Shown: positions 20,139 through 28,937, numbered from the stretch's first letter. The stretch is 54,838 nucleotides of DNA from Burkholderiaceae bacterium (GCA_023653025.1 JAMNXS010000012.1:1-54838), one strand, 5' to 3'. The notes: generated by a model not told the origin, from the sequence alone. Numbers and translations: made by a program.

Positions 20139-21269
20139 GCCGGGCGCCTCGTGCGCCTCTGGGGTCGGGCGCTCGACGGCCGGATCCGGCGTCGGATCGG
20201 CGCGGGTCTCTTCCTCGCCGATCAGCGCCCGTGCGGCGGCATCGAAATCGCTGCCTGCGATGCCGGCCATCGCCAGCACGCGCGCATCGCGATACTCAAT
20301 GAAATTGCGCTCGATCGACCGCAGGTAGGCCGGATCGTAATGCTCGACCAGCAGCGCCTCGACCAGCGCCGCCGCGTTGCCAGCTTGCGCCAGCGCGTTC
20401 CAGCTGTCGATCTTCTGGTGTCCGTGCAGCGGGACGAGATGCGACAACTGCTGTCCGAGCAGGACGGTATCGTCGACCAGATGCGGATAGTCGTCGATCA
20501 GCAGCCTGACGCGATCGGCGGTCGCGATCTGCATCCGCACGCATGGCGACGCGCGCATCTGCTGCATCAGCGCCTCGGGCACCCGCAGGTCGCCGATCTT
20601 CTTGCTCTCCGACTCGACATACACGACGCGCGCCGGCGAAAAGCCGCGCAGCGCATCCCACAGCCGGCTTTCGAACATTTTCTGCGTGGGCTGCGGCTCG
20701 GCGGGCAAGCCGCCCAGCACGGAGCCGCGGTGCGCAGCGAGGCGCTCCAGATCCAGCACCTGCGCGCCCGCGGCCGCAAGATGGCCGAGCAGGCGGCTCT
20801 TGCCGCTGCCGGTCGTGCCGCAGATGGCGCGAAAGCGCAGGTCGAGCGGCAGCTTCTCCAGCGCGGCGGACACGCAGCGCCGATACGCTTTGTATCCGCC
20901 GTCGAGCTGGATCGCCGGCCAGCCGATGCGGGCCAATACGTGGGCCAGCGAGCCGCTGCGGTTGCCGCCGCGCCAGCAATAGACGAGCGGCTTCCAGTCT
21001 TTCGGCCTGTCCCGGAAATGTTCGTCGATGTGGCGTGCGATGTTGCGCGCGACCAGCGCGGCGCCGAGCTTGCGGGCATCGAACGGACTCTGCTGCTTGT
21101 CGATCGTGCCGACCTGCGCGCGCTCGTCGTCATCGAGCACCGGGCAATTGATGGCGCCCGGAATATGGTCGAGCGCGAACTCGGACGGCGAGCGCGCGTC
21201 GATGATCGCGTCGAATTCATGAAGGCGGGCGAGGACATCGTCTGCGGCCAGCAGCGCGGGGTATTTCAT
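20136..21269 (-). CDS. mnmH: tRNA 2-selenouridine synthase (MnmH/SelU)
   Basis: The 377-residue enzyme replaces sulfur by selenium at the wobble 2-thiouridine of tRNAs for Lys, Glu and Gln, via geranylated thiouridine, using selenophosphate. It has the two-domain layout: an N-terminal rhodanese domain with catalytic Cys98 in VYCWRGGNRSGS, and a P-loop domain with Walker A GTTGSGKS at 151-158. Length is typical. selD (selenophosphate synthase) is not in the window. The stop codon lies in a short tandem repeat, so the last residues (PEAHEAPG) may vary between strains. It is head-to-tail with the tesA-like gene 10 bp away. Confidence 0.95.
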   Translation of the reverse strand: MKYPALLAADDVLARLHEFDAIIDARSPSEFALDHIPGAINCPVLDDDERAQVGTIDKQQSPFDARKLGAALVARNIARHIDEHFRDRPKDWKPLVYCWRGGNRSGSLAHVLARIGWPAIQLDGGYKAYRRCVSAALEKLPLDLRFRAICGTTGSGKSRLLGHLAAAGAQVLDLERLAAHRGSVLGGLPAEPQPTQKMFESRLWDALRGFSPARVVYVESESKKIGDLRVPEALMQQMRASPCVRMQIATADRVRLLIDDYPHLVDDTVLLGQQLSHLVPLHGHQKIDSWNALAQAGNAAALVEALLVEHYDPAYLRSIERNFIEYRDARVLAMAGIAGSDFDAAARALIGEEETRADPTPDPAVERPTPEAHEAPG

Positions 21270-21279
21270 CGGTGTTCTT

Positions 21280-21894
21280 CTACTTCAGCAGCGGCTTGAG
21301 CACGGGCCACACATTGTCGAGCATGACGGCTTGCGCGCGCTGGTTGGGGTGGATGCGGTCCGGCTGGAAAAACCTGTCGGTATCCTCGAGGCCGGCGAGC
21401 AGGAAGGGCACCAGCTTCACGCCGCGCTCGCGTGCGAGGCCCTGGTACATGGCGGCAAAACGCTTGCTGTAGTCCGGGCCGTAGTTCGGCGGCACCTGCA
21501 TGCCGACCAGCAGCACGCGCGCGCCGCCGGCCGTCGCTTCCCGGATCATCTCGCGCAGGTTGGCCTGCGTTGCGGCCAGCGACAGGCCGCGCAGGCCATC
21601 GTTGCCGCCGAGTTCGAGGATCAGCACGGCCGGCTTGTGCTGCCGCATCAGCGCCGGCAGGCGCGTGCGCCCGCCGGATGTGGTCTCGCCGCTGATGCTG
21701 GCATTGACGACGGCCGCATCGAGTTTTTCTTCGGCGATCCGCTGCTGCATCAGACTGACCCAGCCGCTGCCGCGTGCCAGACCGTACTCGGCCGACAGGC
21801 TGTCACCGAGCACGAGCAGGTTTTTTGATGCAGAATACGCCGGCAATGCGGCCAGCATCAGGCACCATGGCAACACCAGCTGGAGAACCCTCAT
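21280..21894 (-). CDS. tesA: TesA-type GDSL esterase / lysophospholipase
   Basis: The 204-residue periplasmic SGNH hydrolase acts on acyl-CoA, lysophospholipids and aryl esters. A signal peptide is visible (MRVLQLVLPWCLMLAALPAYSA), followed by GDSLSAEYG with the catalytic serine, the LGGNDGLRG block with the oxyanion Gly and Asn, and PDRIHPN with the Asp-His pair. ATG at 21894 gives a better signal peptide than the in-frame ATG at 21909, which would overlap the start codon of the divergent ATPase gene. The divergent tesA/ybbA pairing is the same as in E. coli. Confidence 0.93.
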   Translation of the reverse strand: MRVLQLVLPWCLMLAALPAYSASKNLLVLGDSLSAEYGLARGSGWVSLMQQRIAEEKLDAAVVNASISGETTSGGRTRLPALMRQHKPAVLILELGGNDGLRGLSLAATQANLREMIREATAGGARVLLVGMQVPPNYGPDYSKRFAAMYQGLARERGVKLVPFLLAGLEDTDRFFQPDRIHPNQRAQAVMLDNVWPVLKPLLK

Positions 21895-21907
21895 CCACAG
21901 ACCCTGC

Positions 21908-22603
21908 ATGCAAGAAAACTCCCCAGGAATACCGGCGATCGACGTCGCGGGACTCGGCAAAACAGTGGCGGACGCCAGCGGCGAACTGGTCATCCTGTCG
22001 GATATACATTTTACCGTGCAGGCAGGGGCGACGCTGGCTCTGGTCGGCGCGTCGGGCTCGGGAAAATCCACGCTGCTCGGCCTGCTCGCCGGCCTCGACA
22101 CGCCGAGCGCCGGCAGCGTGCGCATCGATGGCGTCGATTTGTTTGCGCTCGACGAGGACGGGCGCGCCGGCCTGCGCAAGGACAAGCTCGGCTTCGTATT
22201 CCAGTCGTTCCAGCTGCTCGCGCACCTGACCGCGCTCGAGAACGTGATGCTGCCGCTCGAGTTGCGCGGCGACGCCGGCGCCGCCGCCAGGGCCAAGGCG
22301 ATGCTCGAGCGCGTCGGGCTCGGGCAGCGGCTGCGGCACTATCCGAAATTTCTTTCCGGCGGCGAGCAGCAGCGCGTGGCGCTGGCCCGCGCCTTCGTCA
22401 CCGAGCCGCCGCTGCTGCTGGCCGACGAGCCGACCGGCAGTCTGGATGCTGCCACCGGCGAGGCCGTGATCGATTTGATGTTCCGGCTCAATCGCGAGCA
22501 GGGTTCGACGCTGGTGCTGGTCACGCACGATCCCGCGATCGCGGCGCTGTGCGAGCGCCGCATCACGCTGCATGCCGGCCGCATCGTCGAGGCAGGCGCA
22601 TGA
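21908..22603 (+). CDS. ABC transporter ATP-binding protein, YbbA/LolD-like
   Basis: The 231-residue ATPase belongs to the MacB/LolD/YbbA group. Walker A is GASGSGKST (from 47), the signature is [15 protein letters not shown], and Walker B is [12 protein letters not shown], all intact. In E. coli the divergent ybbA is followed by the permease ybbP; here no permease follows. Instead the gene overlaps an MGS-like gene at an ATGA junction, so the two are translationally coupled. The permease may be elsewhere or lost. Residues before about 12 are poorly conserved, so the start is less certain. Confidence 0.9.
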   Translation: MQENSPGIPAIDVAGLGKTVADASGELVILSDIHFTVQAGATLALVGASGSGKSTLLGLLAGLDTPSAGSVRIDGVDLFALDEDGRAGLRKDKLGFVFQSFQLLAHLTALENVMLPLELRGDAGAAARAKAMLERVGLGQRLRHYPKFLSGGEQQRVALARAFVTEPPLLLADEPTGSLDAATGEAVIDLMFRLNREQGSTLVLVTHDPAIAALCERRITLHAGRIVEAGA

Positions 22604-23499
22604 CGGGCGGTGCCGGCTACCGCATCGGCCTGGCGGCCAACCGGCTGCACATCGACGGCCCCGGCTCGGCGCTCGCGCGCCTGCTGCGGGAATCCCGCCG
22701 AGCCATCGTCGAGCATCTGGAACCGGAATTGGTGGTCGTCGGTCGCACGCTGGACGCGATCGAGCAACAGGGGCTGCTCGACGGCTACCACCGGCTGCAG
22801 CGCTTTCCGTATGGCCGTGAGGGCGGCCTGATGCGGCTCGTGTCGCGGGTGGTGGTTGACGATCCGGCGCGGCGGCTGGATGCGGTGATCTACCTGATCG
22901 ACCCGGTCGATCCCTCGTCGACGTTTCCGGAAGCCGTCGCACTGAAGCGCCAGTGCATCATTCACGGCAAGCCTTTCCTGTCGACGCTGGCCGGCGCGCG
23001 CGAATGGTTCGAGCTCGAGGCCATGGCAGCCGGCGCAGCGCCGGATCCGGCGCTCGATCCGCTCTTCGACCTGCAGGGCGACAGCATCGCGCTGATCGCG
23101 CATGATGCGCTAAAAGGGCAGATGCTGGCGCTCGTCGAAAAGCATTTCGCGCTGTTCGACCGTTTCGGTACCCGCTACGCGACCGGCACCACCGGCGGGC
23201 TGCTAAACGGTCTGGCGATGCGGATCAAGGGCGAGGCGGCCGGGCGCCACTGGGTGCGTCCGCTGCGCTCCGGCCCGCTGGGCGGCGACGCACAGATCGC
23301 CGAACTGATCCTCGATCGCCAGTGCCGGCGCACGCTCTTCCTCGAAGATCCGCATGTCGCGCGTCAGCATGAAGCCGACATTCAGCTGCTTGAGCGCGCG
23401 GCGCGAACGCTGACCGATTATGCGAGCTGCGTCACCGATCTGAAATTTGCGGAACGCTGGTGCAGCCTGATGGCGCGTCGCGTCACGGCCGCCGGTTGA
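22600..23499 (+). CDS. Tandem methylglyoxal-synthase-like protein, degenerate N-half and intact C-half
   Basis: The 299-residue protein reads as two MGS-like domains. The C-half (about 160-290) keeps the catalytic features of methylglyoxal synthase: IALIAHD with His168 and Asp169, Lys172, the phosphate loop YATGTTGG (193-200), SGPLGGD with Asp230, and HEAD with His257 and Asp260. It could therefore turn dihydroxyacetone phosphate into methylglyoxal. The N-half (about 5-140) follows the same order of strands but lacks those residues (NR for HD, VGRTLDA for TGTTG, no GGD) and may be regulatory. Ordinary MgsA is about 150 residues, so this is an internal duplication. It starts inside the ATPase stop codon. 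The 3' end overlaps nnr tail-to-tail by 17 bp. Confidence 0.8.
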   Translation: MTGGAGYRIGLAANRLHIDGPGSALARLLRESRRAIVEHLEPELVVVGRTLDAIEQQGLLDGYHRLQRFPYGREGGLMRLVSRVVVDDPARRLDAVIYLIDPVDPSSTFPEAVALKRQCIIHGKPFLSTLAGAREWFELEAMAAGAAPDPALDPLFDLQGDSIALIAHDALKGQMLALVEKHFALFDRFGTRYATGTTGGLLNGLAMRIKGEAAGRHWVRPLRSGPLGGDAQIAELILDRQCRRTLFLEDPHVARQHEADIQLLERAARTLTDYASCVTDLKFAERWCSLMARRVTAAG

Positions 23500-24982
23500 G
23501 CTGGCGGCGGATGTAGGCCGGCAGCTCGCCGGCCGTCGCGCCGACCGGGCCGATGCCGTCGTCGACCATCGCATCGGCCGCCGCGCCATGTAGCCATACC
23601 GCGGCCAGCGCGGCCTCCCGCACTGGCAGGCCGCGCGCGAGCAGTGCTCCGCACAGGCCGGACAGCACGTCGCCGCTGCCGGCCGTGGCCAGCGCCGGAT
23701 TGCCGGTCGTGTTGATCGCGCAGCACCCGTCGGGCGCCGCAATGACAGAACCCGAGCCCTTCAGAATCACCGTCGCGCCGAAGCGCTGCGCGATGCCCGA
23801 TGCTGCGCGCAGGCGGTCGGCCTGCACGCCTGCCGCGTCGCAGCCCAGCAGTCGCGCGGCCTCCAGCGGGTGCGGGGTCAGCAGAGCGGGCGCGCGGCGT
23901 TGCGCAAGGCGTGCCTGCAGCGCCGGCTCCTCGGCCAGCAAGTTCAGCGCGTCCGCGTCGAGCACCAGCGGCAACGCGCAGCCGAGCGTGCGTGCGACCA
24001 GATCGACTGCCGTGCGCGACCGGCCGAGACCGGGGCCGGCGACCGCTGCGCCACTACCGAGCGCGACGCCCTGCGCAGCGCGGCACATCAGTTCCGGATG
24101 GACGGGATCGAAGGCCGGCACGACGCCGGCGAAGGCGGCAAAGACGCGGCCCGCGCCGGCCAGCGCCGCCGTGCGTGCCGCAAGAAGCACTGCGCCGCCC
24201 ATACCGTCTGCGCCGCCGATGATCGTGACGTCGCCGAAGCTGCCCTTGTGCGATGCATGCCGGCGTGCGGCGAAGGCGCCGGGGAAATGGCCGGGGGTGT
24301 TCAGTTCGGCCACGGGCGGCGGGAACAGCGCGGCATCGACGCCCAGCCTTTCGACGACGACGCTGCCTGCGCAATCGCGGCCGTGGCCGGTATGCAGCCC
24401 GGGCTTGTCGCCGATGAAGGTGACGGTCTGCCGCACGCGCAGCGCGGTGCCGCCGCCGGCCAGCGCACCGGTGTCGGCGTCGAGCCCGCTTGGCACATCG
24501 ATCGCCAGCACCGGCAGGTCGCGCCGGTTCAGCGCATCGATCACGCCGGCCACGGGCGCGGCGATGGCGCGCGCAAGGCCGATGCCGAACAGGCCGTCGA
24601 TCGCGATCGACCACGGCTGCCCGAGCTCGGCCTCGGCGACGAATACGACGCCCTGTTCCAAGGCGCGCGCGTGCGCGCTGCGCGCATCGGCAGGCAAACG
24701 GTGTGCGTCGGCAGGCATCCAGACCCGCACCGGAATACGCTGCAGTGCCAGCTGGGCAGCCGCTTCGAGCGCGTCGCCGCCGTTGTTGCCGGGGCCGGCC
24801 AGCACCAGCACCGGTGCGCTCGAGCCGCAGCCGGCAAACATGCGCGCGGCCGCGGAGGCGGTGACGGCGCCGGCGCGCTGCATCAGCGTGCCGGGCGGTA
24901 GGGTAGCCATGGCCGTCTGTTCGACGGCACGCAGCTGCACGATGCTGTACAGGGGGCGCGTCTCAGCGCACGCGGTCGCCAT
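23483..24982 (-). CDS. nnr: Bifunctional NAD(P)H-hydrate epimerase / ADP-dependent NAD(P)H-hydrate dehydratase
   Basis: The 499-residue repair enzyme restores hydrated NADH and NADPH. The N-terminal YjeF domain (about 1-215, with GPGNNGGDALEAA and IDVPSGLDADTG) epimerises R- and S-NAD(P)HX. The C-terminal ribokinase-like domain (about 225-499, with GSFGDVTIIGGADGMGGA and ATAGSGDVLSG) dehydrates the S form using ADP. The order and length match Nnr fusions. Its start overlaps the last 20 bp of dadA, and its end overlaps the MGS-like gene by 17 bp, so it is tightly packed and probably translated with dadA. Confidence 0.95.
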   Translation of the reverse strand: MATACAETRPLYSIVQLRAVEQTAMATLPPGTLMQRAGAVTASAAARMFAGCGSSAPVLVLAGPGNNGGDALEAAAQLALQRIPVRVWMPADAHRLPADARSAHARALEQGVVFVAEAELGQPWSIAIDGLFGIGLARAIAAPVAGVIDALNRRDLPVLAIDVPSGLDADTGALAGGGTALRVRQTVTFIGDKPGLHTGHGRDCAGSVVVERLGVDAALFPPPVAELNTPGHFPGAFAARRHASHKGSFGDVTIIGGADGMGGAVLLAARTAALAGAGRVFAAFAGVVPAFDPVHPELMCRAAQGVALGSGAAVAGPGLGRSRTAVDLVARTLGCALPLVLDADALNLLAEEPALQARLAQRRAPALLTPHPLEAARLLGCDAAGVQADRLRAASGIAQRFGATVILKGSGSVIAAPDGCCAINTTGNPALATAGSGDVLSGLCGALLARGLPVREAALAAVWLHGAAADAMVDDGIGPVGATAGELPAYIRRQLNRRP

Positions 24983-26219
24983 GGCGGGACAGGGTCAGGC
25001 CGTCGATATCGATTTCCGGGCGCCGGCCCGAGATCACGTCGGCCACCAGCTTGCCGCAGCCGGCGGCCATGCCCCAGGCGGCGGCGCCGTGGCCGGCATT
25101 GACGAAAACGTTGGCATGCCGGGTCGGGCCGATCAGCGGCACGCCCTCGGGCAGCATGGCGACCGGTCCGCACCAGAAGCTGGCCGTCCGGTAGTTCGCC
25201 GCGCTCGGGAACCAGTCGTCGGCCACCTTGACCAGGGTGTCGACGGCTTTCGGATGGAGATCGAAATTCGACGAGCCAAGTTCGGCGCAGCCAGCAACGC
25301 GGATGCGCTTGCCGAGCCGGGTCAGGGCGATGCGGTAGGTGTCATCGAACACGGCCACCTGCGGCGCCAGTTCGTATTCCTGGATCGCGGTCGATGCCGA
25401 ATAGACCTTGACCGGGTACATCGGCACCGATACGCCGGCACTTTTCAGCAGGCGGCCGCTGCCGGCGCCGGCGGCGATGACTACGGCATCCGCGTCGATC
25501 GACTGGCCGGCGACGCGCAGGCTGACGCCGCCCAGTTCGGCCTGCACGGCCTCGACATCGCAATTGAAATGGAACTCCACCCCGCGATCCTGCGCGAGGG
25601 TGCGCAATTGCCGCACGAACAGCGGGCAGTTGCCGGCCCAGTCATCGGGCATGAACATCGCCGAATGGAAAGGCGTGTCGGACGACAGCGCGGGCTCGAG
25701 CTGGCGCGCGGCTTCGGCGTCGAGCAATTCGTTGCGCGAGCCGGCCTCGCCCAGCGCCTCCATCAGCGGCTGCGCCAGTTCCTGGTCCTTCTTGCTGCGG
25801 AAGATTGTCATCACGCCGCTGCGCTGCTGGAAATCCAGCTCCTGCTTCTGCACCAGATGCTGCATCAGTTCCTGGCTGAACAGCGCGAGGCGCTGCAGCC
25901 GTTGCTGGTTCTGCCGAAAACGGTCGGTCGCGCTCTCGCCGATGGCGCGTCGCAGCCAGCGCCACATGGCCGGCTCGAAGCGCGCGCTGAAGGCCATCAG
26001 GGATTCGGTGCGGAACAGCATCGACAGCACGCGTCCCGGCGTGCCCGGCATCGACCACGGACGCAATGCGGCCGGGCCCATCAGATCCAAGTTGCCGAAA
26101 CTGGCCTCCTGGGCGACGTTGCCATAGCGCTCGACGACGGCCACCTCATGTCCTGCTTCAGCGAGGTAATAGGCAGTGCACACCCCGACGACACCGCCGC
26201 CGATCACAGCTACACGCAT
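24963..26219 (-). CDS. dadA: D-amino-acid dehydrogenase small subunit DadA
   Basis: The 418-residue FAD-dependent, membrane-associated dehydrogenase oxidatively deaminates D-amino acids such as D-alanine. The N-terminal FAD-binding motif is VIGGGVVGVCTAYYLAEAG, and the C-terminal GHGAAAWGMAAGCGKLVADVI matches the end of the family. ATG at 26219 puts the dinucleotide fold at the very N-terminus as in E. coli DadA; the open frame continues upstream but the leader contains hairpins. With alr at 585 the window holds both a maker and a consumer of D-alanine, though not adjacent. It precedes nnr on the same strand. Confidence 0.92.
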   Translation of the reverse strand: MRVAVIGGGVVGVCTAYYLAEAGHEVAVVERYGNVAQEASFGNLDLMGPAALRPWSMPGTPGRVLSMLFRTESLMAFSARFEPAMWRWLRRAIGESATDRFRQNQQRLQRLALFSQELMQHLVQKQELDFQQRSGVMTIFRSKKDQELAQPLMEALGEAGSRNELLDAEAARQLEPALSSDTPFHSAMFMPDDWAGNCPLFVRQLRTLAQDRGVEFHFNCDVEAVQAELGGVSLRVAGQSIDADAVVIAAGAGSGRLLKSAGVSVPMYPVKVYSASTAIQEYELAPQVAVFDDTYRIALTRLGKRIRVAGCAELGSSNFDLHPKAVDTLVKVADDWFPSAANYRTASFWCGPVAMLPEGVPLIGPTRHANVFVNAGHGAAAWGMAAGCGKLVADVISGRRPEIDIDGLTLSRHGDRVR

Positions 26220-26586
26220 GGGACTCCAGAACTTGAAAACCTCATGGCCGGCCTGCCGCAGCCATGGAGCAGGTCTATGCCTGCGGGATTGAAGAAATCC
26301 CGCATAGGGTATCCGCAAACAGTTGTTTGAACAATCAGCTTCGATGATCGCGCATCGATGCGGTGCGTGCACCAATCCAGCGTCTCGGCTTAGTGCGGTG
26401 AGGAGAATTCCTAGGACGGTTTAGTTCACGGCGCGCAACACTCTCACCCTGCTTGCACCGAGGGCTCAAACCCGACAAACCCGCCAGTGTTGGCATGGCA
26501 ATTGCAAAAAGAGAAACCGGCAACGCACTCCGAGCAGGTGCGAGGCTGAACCGATCCAGGCCATCCGAGACAGGGAGGAAGTCATC
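26220..26586. promoter_or_regulatory. Divergent control region between dadA and an unknown gene
   Basis: These 367 bp hold no gene but several sites. TGCGGGATT (26282-26290) and AATCCCGCA (26296-26304) form a 9-bp hairpin around GAAGA in the dadA leader. TTGTTTGAACAA (26323-26334) is an inverted repeat. TCGATG-N6-CATCGA (26341-26358) and GGTGCGTGCACC (26362-26373) are dyads lying 117-149 bp upstream of a sigma-54 promoter at 26490-26506, at a distance usual for enhancer-binding protein sites. A strong ribosome-binding site GGGAGGAAG is at 26573-26581. Confidence 0.6.
26490..26506 (+). promoter_or_regulatory. Sigma-54 (RpoN) promoter
   Basis: TTGGCATGGCAATTGCA matches the RpoN consensus YTGGCACGRNNNTTGCW at every defined base except one (T for C after TTGGCA). 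The -24 GG and -12 GC are exactly 10 bp apart. Transcription would start near 26516-26518 and reach the gene at 26587 after a leader of about 70 nt. Such promoters need an activator bound upstream, and dyads at 26341-26373 are candidates for that. Confidence 0.75.
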
Positions 26587-27435
26587 ATGTTGAGAGCATC
26601 TTCGTTCACCCAGAGCCATGGCGTCCGCCATGCAGCGGCTGTTCATGGAAGCCGTGCCGCACACCGCGCGATCCCGCGCGTCGCGCTCCGGGGTACGGCC
26701 ACGACCTCCGACCCGATGCACGAGTTCCGGGTGCAATGGGCGCTTGAGCGGCAGAAAGCGATGCAGATCGACCTCTCCACACTCGACCGCAACCCGCGCG
26801 CAACCGACACGACGCTGGCCGAACCATGGCGGACGATCTTAGTCCCGAATCGCAGGCTCGAGTCGCTCAAGTATCACGACTATCCGGCACCCACCGGCCT
26901 CGGCCCCTTGTGGGGGATAGGCGAGTGTCGACCGGTGTCGAACTGCAACCCCATCGACGTCAATCCCGATGCTATCGATTCGGAACGCCAGACGCGCCGT
27001 CCGGGGGTGTATTCGTACCAGGGGCGTTTCGACAGGGTGGTTCGCGGCGCCTACGGCAACCGCAACTTCAAGTACCTGTATGCCCTCGACCACCGAGGGA
27101 TGCACATCGCGCGCGAAATGACGCCTTGCAAGGCCAGTTCGCGCGGCATCATCACGCACTCCATCCTGGTGGACCGCGGAGCGGCTGCCGGAGAAATTTT
27201 TTTCGATCTTGATGATGCGGGCAAGGTCTATGTCAATTACGGCTCGGCGCGGATTCCTATCGAAGACGTCTGGCAGGCAGAAAAGGTCGCGGAATTCGTG
27301 CTGGCGCTCGGCTACCACACCGTGGTGGCGATGATTCCCGATCGCGACCTGAAAAAGCATCCGTACGGGATGGGCGATCGCTACGGCAAAGACGTCGAGA
27401 ATTTAGTCTTCAAGCGGGAAACCGAAGCGCCCTGA
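26587..27435 (+). CDS. Hypothetical protein behind a sigma-54 promoter
   Basis: I do not recognise this 282-residue protein. The start is well supported by GGGAGGAAG 5 bp upstream. The first 40 or so residues are rich in Ala, Arg, His and Ser with no membrane segment or clear signal peptide, like a disordered leader. The middle has Trp/Pro/Cys-containing segments (TGLGPLWGIGECRPVSNCNP) and RPGVYSYQG. The C-terminal part has GEIFFDLDDAGKVYVNYGSARIP then EFVLALGYHTVVAM, which faintly resembles a C-terminal domain of exported or toxin-like proteins with a GE-strand-N-x-SGHY pattern; this is recollection, not a match I can test. It is divergent from dadA and ends 3 bp from convergent amidase. Confidence 0.75.
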   Translation: MLRASSFTQSHGVRHAAAVHGSRAAHRAIPRVALRGTATTSDPMHEFRVQWALERQKAMQIDLSTLDRNPRATDTTLAEPWRTILVPNRRLESLKYHDYPAPTGLGPLWGIGECRPVSNCNPIDVNPDAIDSERQTRRPGVYSYQGRFDRVVRGAYGNRNFKYLYALDHRGMHIAREMTPCKASSRGIITHSILVDRGAAAGEIFFDLDDAGKVYVNYGSARIPIEDVWQAEKVAEFVLALGYHTVVAMIPDRDLKKHPYGMGDRYGKDVENLVFKRETEAP

Positions 27436-27438
27436 TGA

Positions 27439-28731
27439 TCAATGGGCAAGCAGGTGTTCTACCGCCATCCCGATGGCCATCACCCGGGCATCGGTCATGG
27501 CCGGGCCTGCCACGCTCAGCCCGACGGGCAGGTCGCCATCTCGATGGCAGGGCAGCGACAGTGCGCAGCCGTCTAGCAGGTTGATGAGTGACGGATTGCG
27601 CAGCAGCAGGCGGTTGGCCTCGAAGAAGGCCTCGTCCGAGGCCAGCAGAGCTTCGGTGCGCGGCGCAACAATGGGCACGGTCGGCATCAGCATCGCATCG
27701 AAACCGCGCAGTGCGCGCTCGACCTGTGTGATCCATTCGCCGCGCGCGGCGCGCAGACGGCGCAAATCCTCAGCCGTGCTGCCTTCACCAAGCCGGATGC
27801 GCTGCGCCACCCGGTGGTCATAGCGCATTTCCGCGGCCGCCAGCAGCGACCGGTGCCACGCATAGGACTCGATCGGCGAGAAGCGATTGATCTCGCGAGC
27901 ATCGGCCAGCATCCTCATCGGCACTTCGATGATCTCGGCACCGGCGGCCGACAGCTTTGACAGGGTGGCCGTAAAGGCCTTGGCCACATGGTCGTCGATG
28001 TCATCCATCACCACGTCTTCCGGCACGGCGAACCGCAGTCCGTCGAGTGCGAGCGCCGGCGGCGACAGCGGTTGATCCGCGATGATGCTGTCGACGATCA
28101 GGCAGTCCGCGACACAGCCGGCAATCGGGCCGAGGGTGTCGAGCGTGGGCGACAGGGGGACCGTGCCGGCGGTCGGCATCCGCCGCATCGTCGGCTTGAA
28201 GCCGGCCAGGCCGCAGAGCGCCGCCGGAATGCGGATCGAGCCGCCGGTGTCGGATCCGATGGCGGCGACGCACAGGCCGGCGGCCACGGATACGCCCGCG
28301 CCGGAGGACGAGCCGCCCGGGATGCGTGCCGGATCGACCGGATTGGCGGGCGTGCCGTAATGCGGGTTGATGCCGACGCCGGAAAACGCGAACTCGGTCA
28401 TGTTGGTCTTGCCGACGACGGCCGCGCCCGCCGCGCGCAAGCGGGCCACGACCGGGGCATCGGCGGCTGCCGGCGGACGGCCCTCGAGCACGACCGAGCC
28501 GGCCAGCGTGGTCTCGCCGGCCACGTCGAGCAAGTCCTTGATCGATACCGGCAAGCCGGCCAGCGGCGAGACGGACTGGCCGGAGACGCGCATCACGTCG
28601 GCATGCGCGGCCGCTGCCAGCGCCTCGTCCCGGTACAGGCGCGTGAACACGGATTCGGACTGCAGCGCCCGGTCGAGGCTGTCATGCACGAGTTCGCGGC
28701 GGTTCTGGTCAGCGAGGTCGGAAATGGGCAT
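27439..28731 (-). CDS. Amidase-signature family hydrolase
   Basis: The 430-residue enzyme has the Ser-cisSer-Lys triad of the amidase signature family: Lys65 in VSIKDLLDVAG, Ser141 in PGGSSSGAG and Ser165 in GSDTGGSIR. It hydrolyses an amide bond, but the substrate is not evident. It is shorter than GatA, and with no gatB/gatC neighbours it is unlikely to be the tRNA amidotransferase subunit. ATG at 28731 starts MPISDLADQNRRELVHDSL, a plausible N-terminus; the frame stays open about 200 bp further upstream into low-complexity GC-rich sequence. It is divergent from purL. Confidence 0.88.
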   Translation of the reverse strand: MPISDLADQNRRELVHDSLDRALQSESVFTRLYRDEALAAAAHADVMRVSGQSVSPLAGLPVSIKDLLDVAGETTLAGSVVLEGRPPAAADAPVVARLRAAGAAVVGKTNMTEFAFSGVGINPHYGTPANPVDPARIPGGSSSGAGVSVAAGLCVAAIGSDTGGSIRIPAALCGLAGFKPTMRRMPTAGTVPLSPTLDTLGPIAGCVADCLIVDSIIADQPLSPPALALDGLRFAVPEDVVMDDIDDHVAKAFTATLSKLSAAGAEIIEVPMRMLADAREINRFSPIESYAWHRSLLAAAEMRYDHRVAQRIRLGEGSTAEDLRRLRAARGEWITQVERALRGFDAMLMPTVPIVAPRTEALLASDEAFFEANRLLLRNPSLINLLDGCALSLPCHRDGDLPVGLSVAGPAMTDARVMAIGMAVEHLLAH

Positions 28732-28937
28732 GGTATCGGGCCGCGGTCGGCTGACCGCCGAGCTTCGGCCATGCAGCTTCGGCCGTTGAGGCGGATTGGT
28801 TGATAGTTGACCAACGATACCACGCCCGGACGCAGCGGCCACAGGCCAGAGCCGGGGCCCGGCGCAGGCGCTGGCACGGGCGCTGGAATGGACACCGCAG
28901 CGGACGCTGTGACGGGGGCCGGCACGGACAGGCAAGG

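Noticed and set aside
27439-28731. Amidase as GatA of tRNA amidotransferase
   Set aside because: No gatB or gatC nearby and the protein is shorter than usual GatA; kept as a general amidase.
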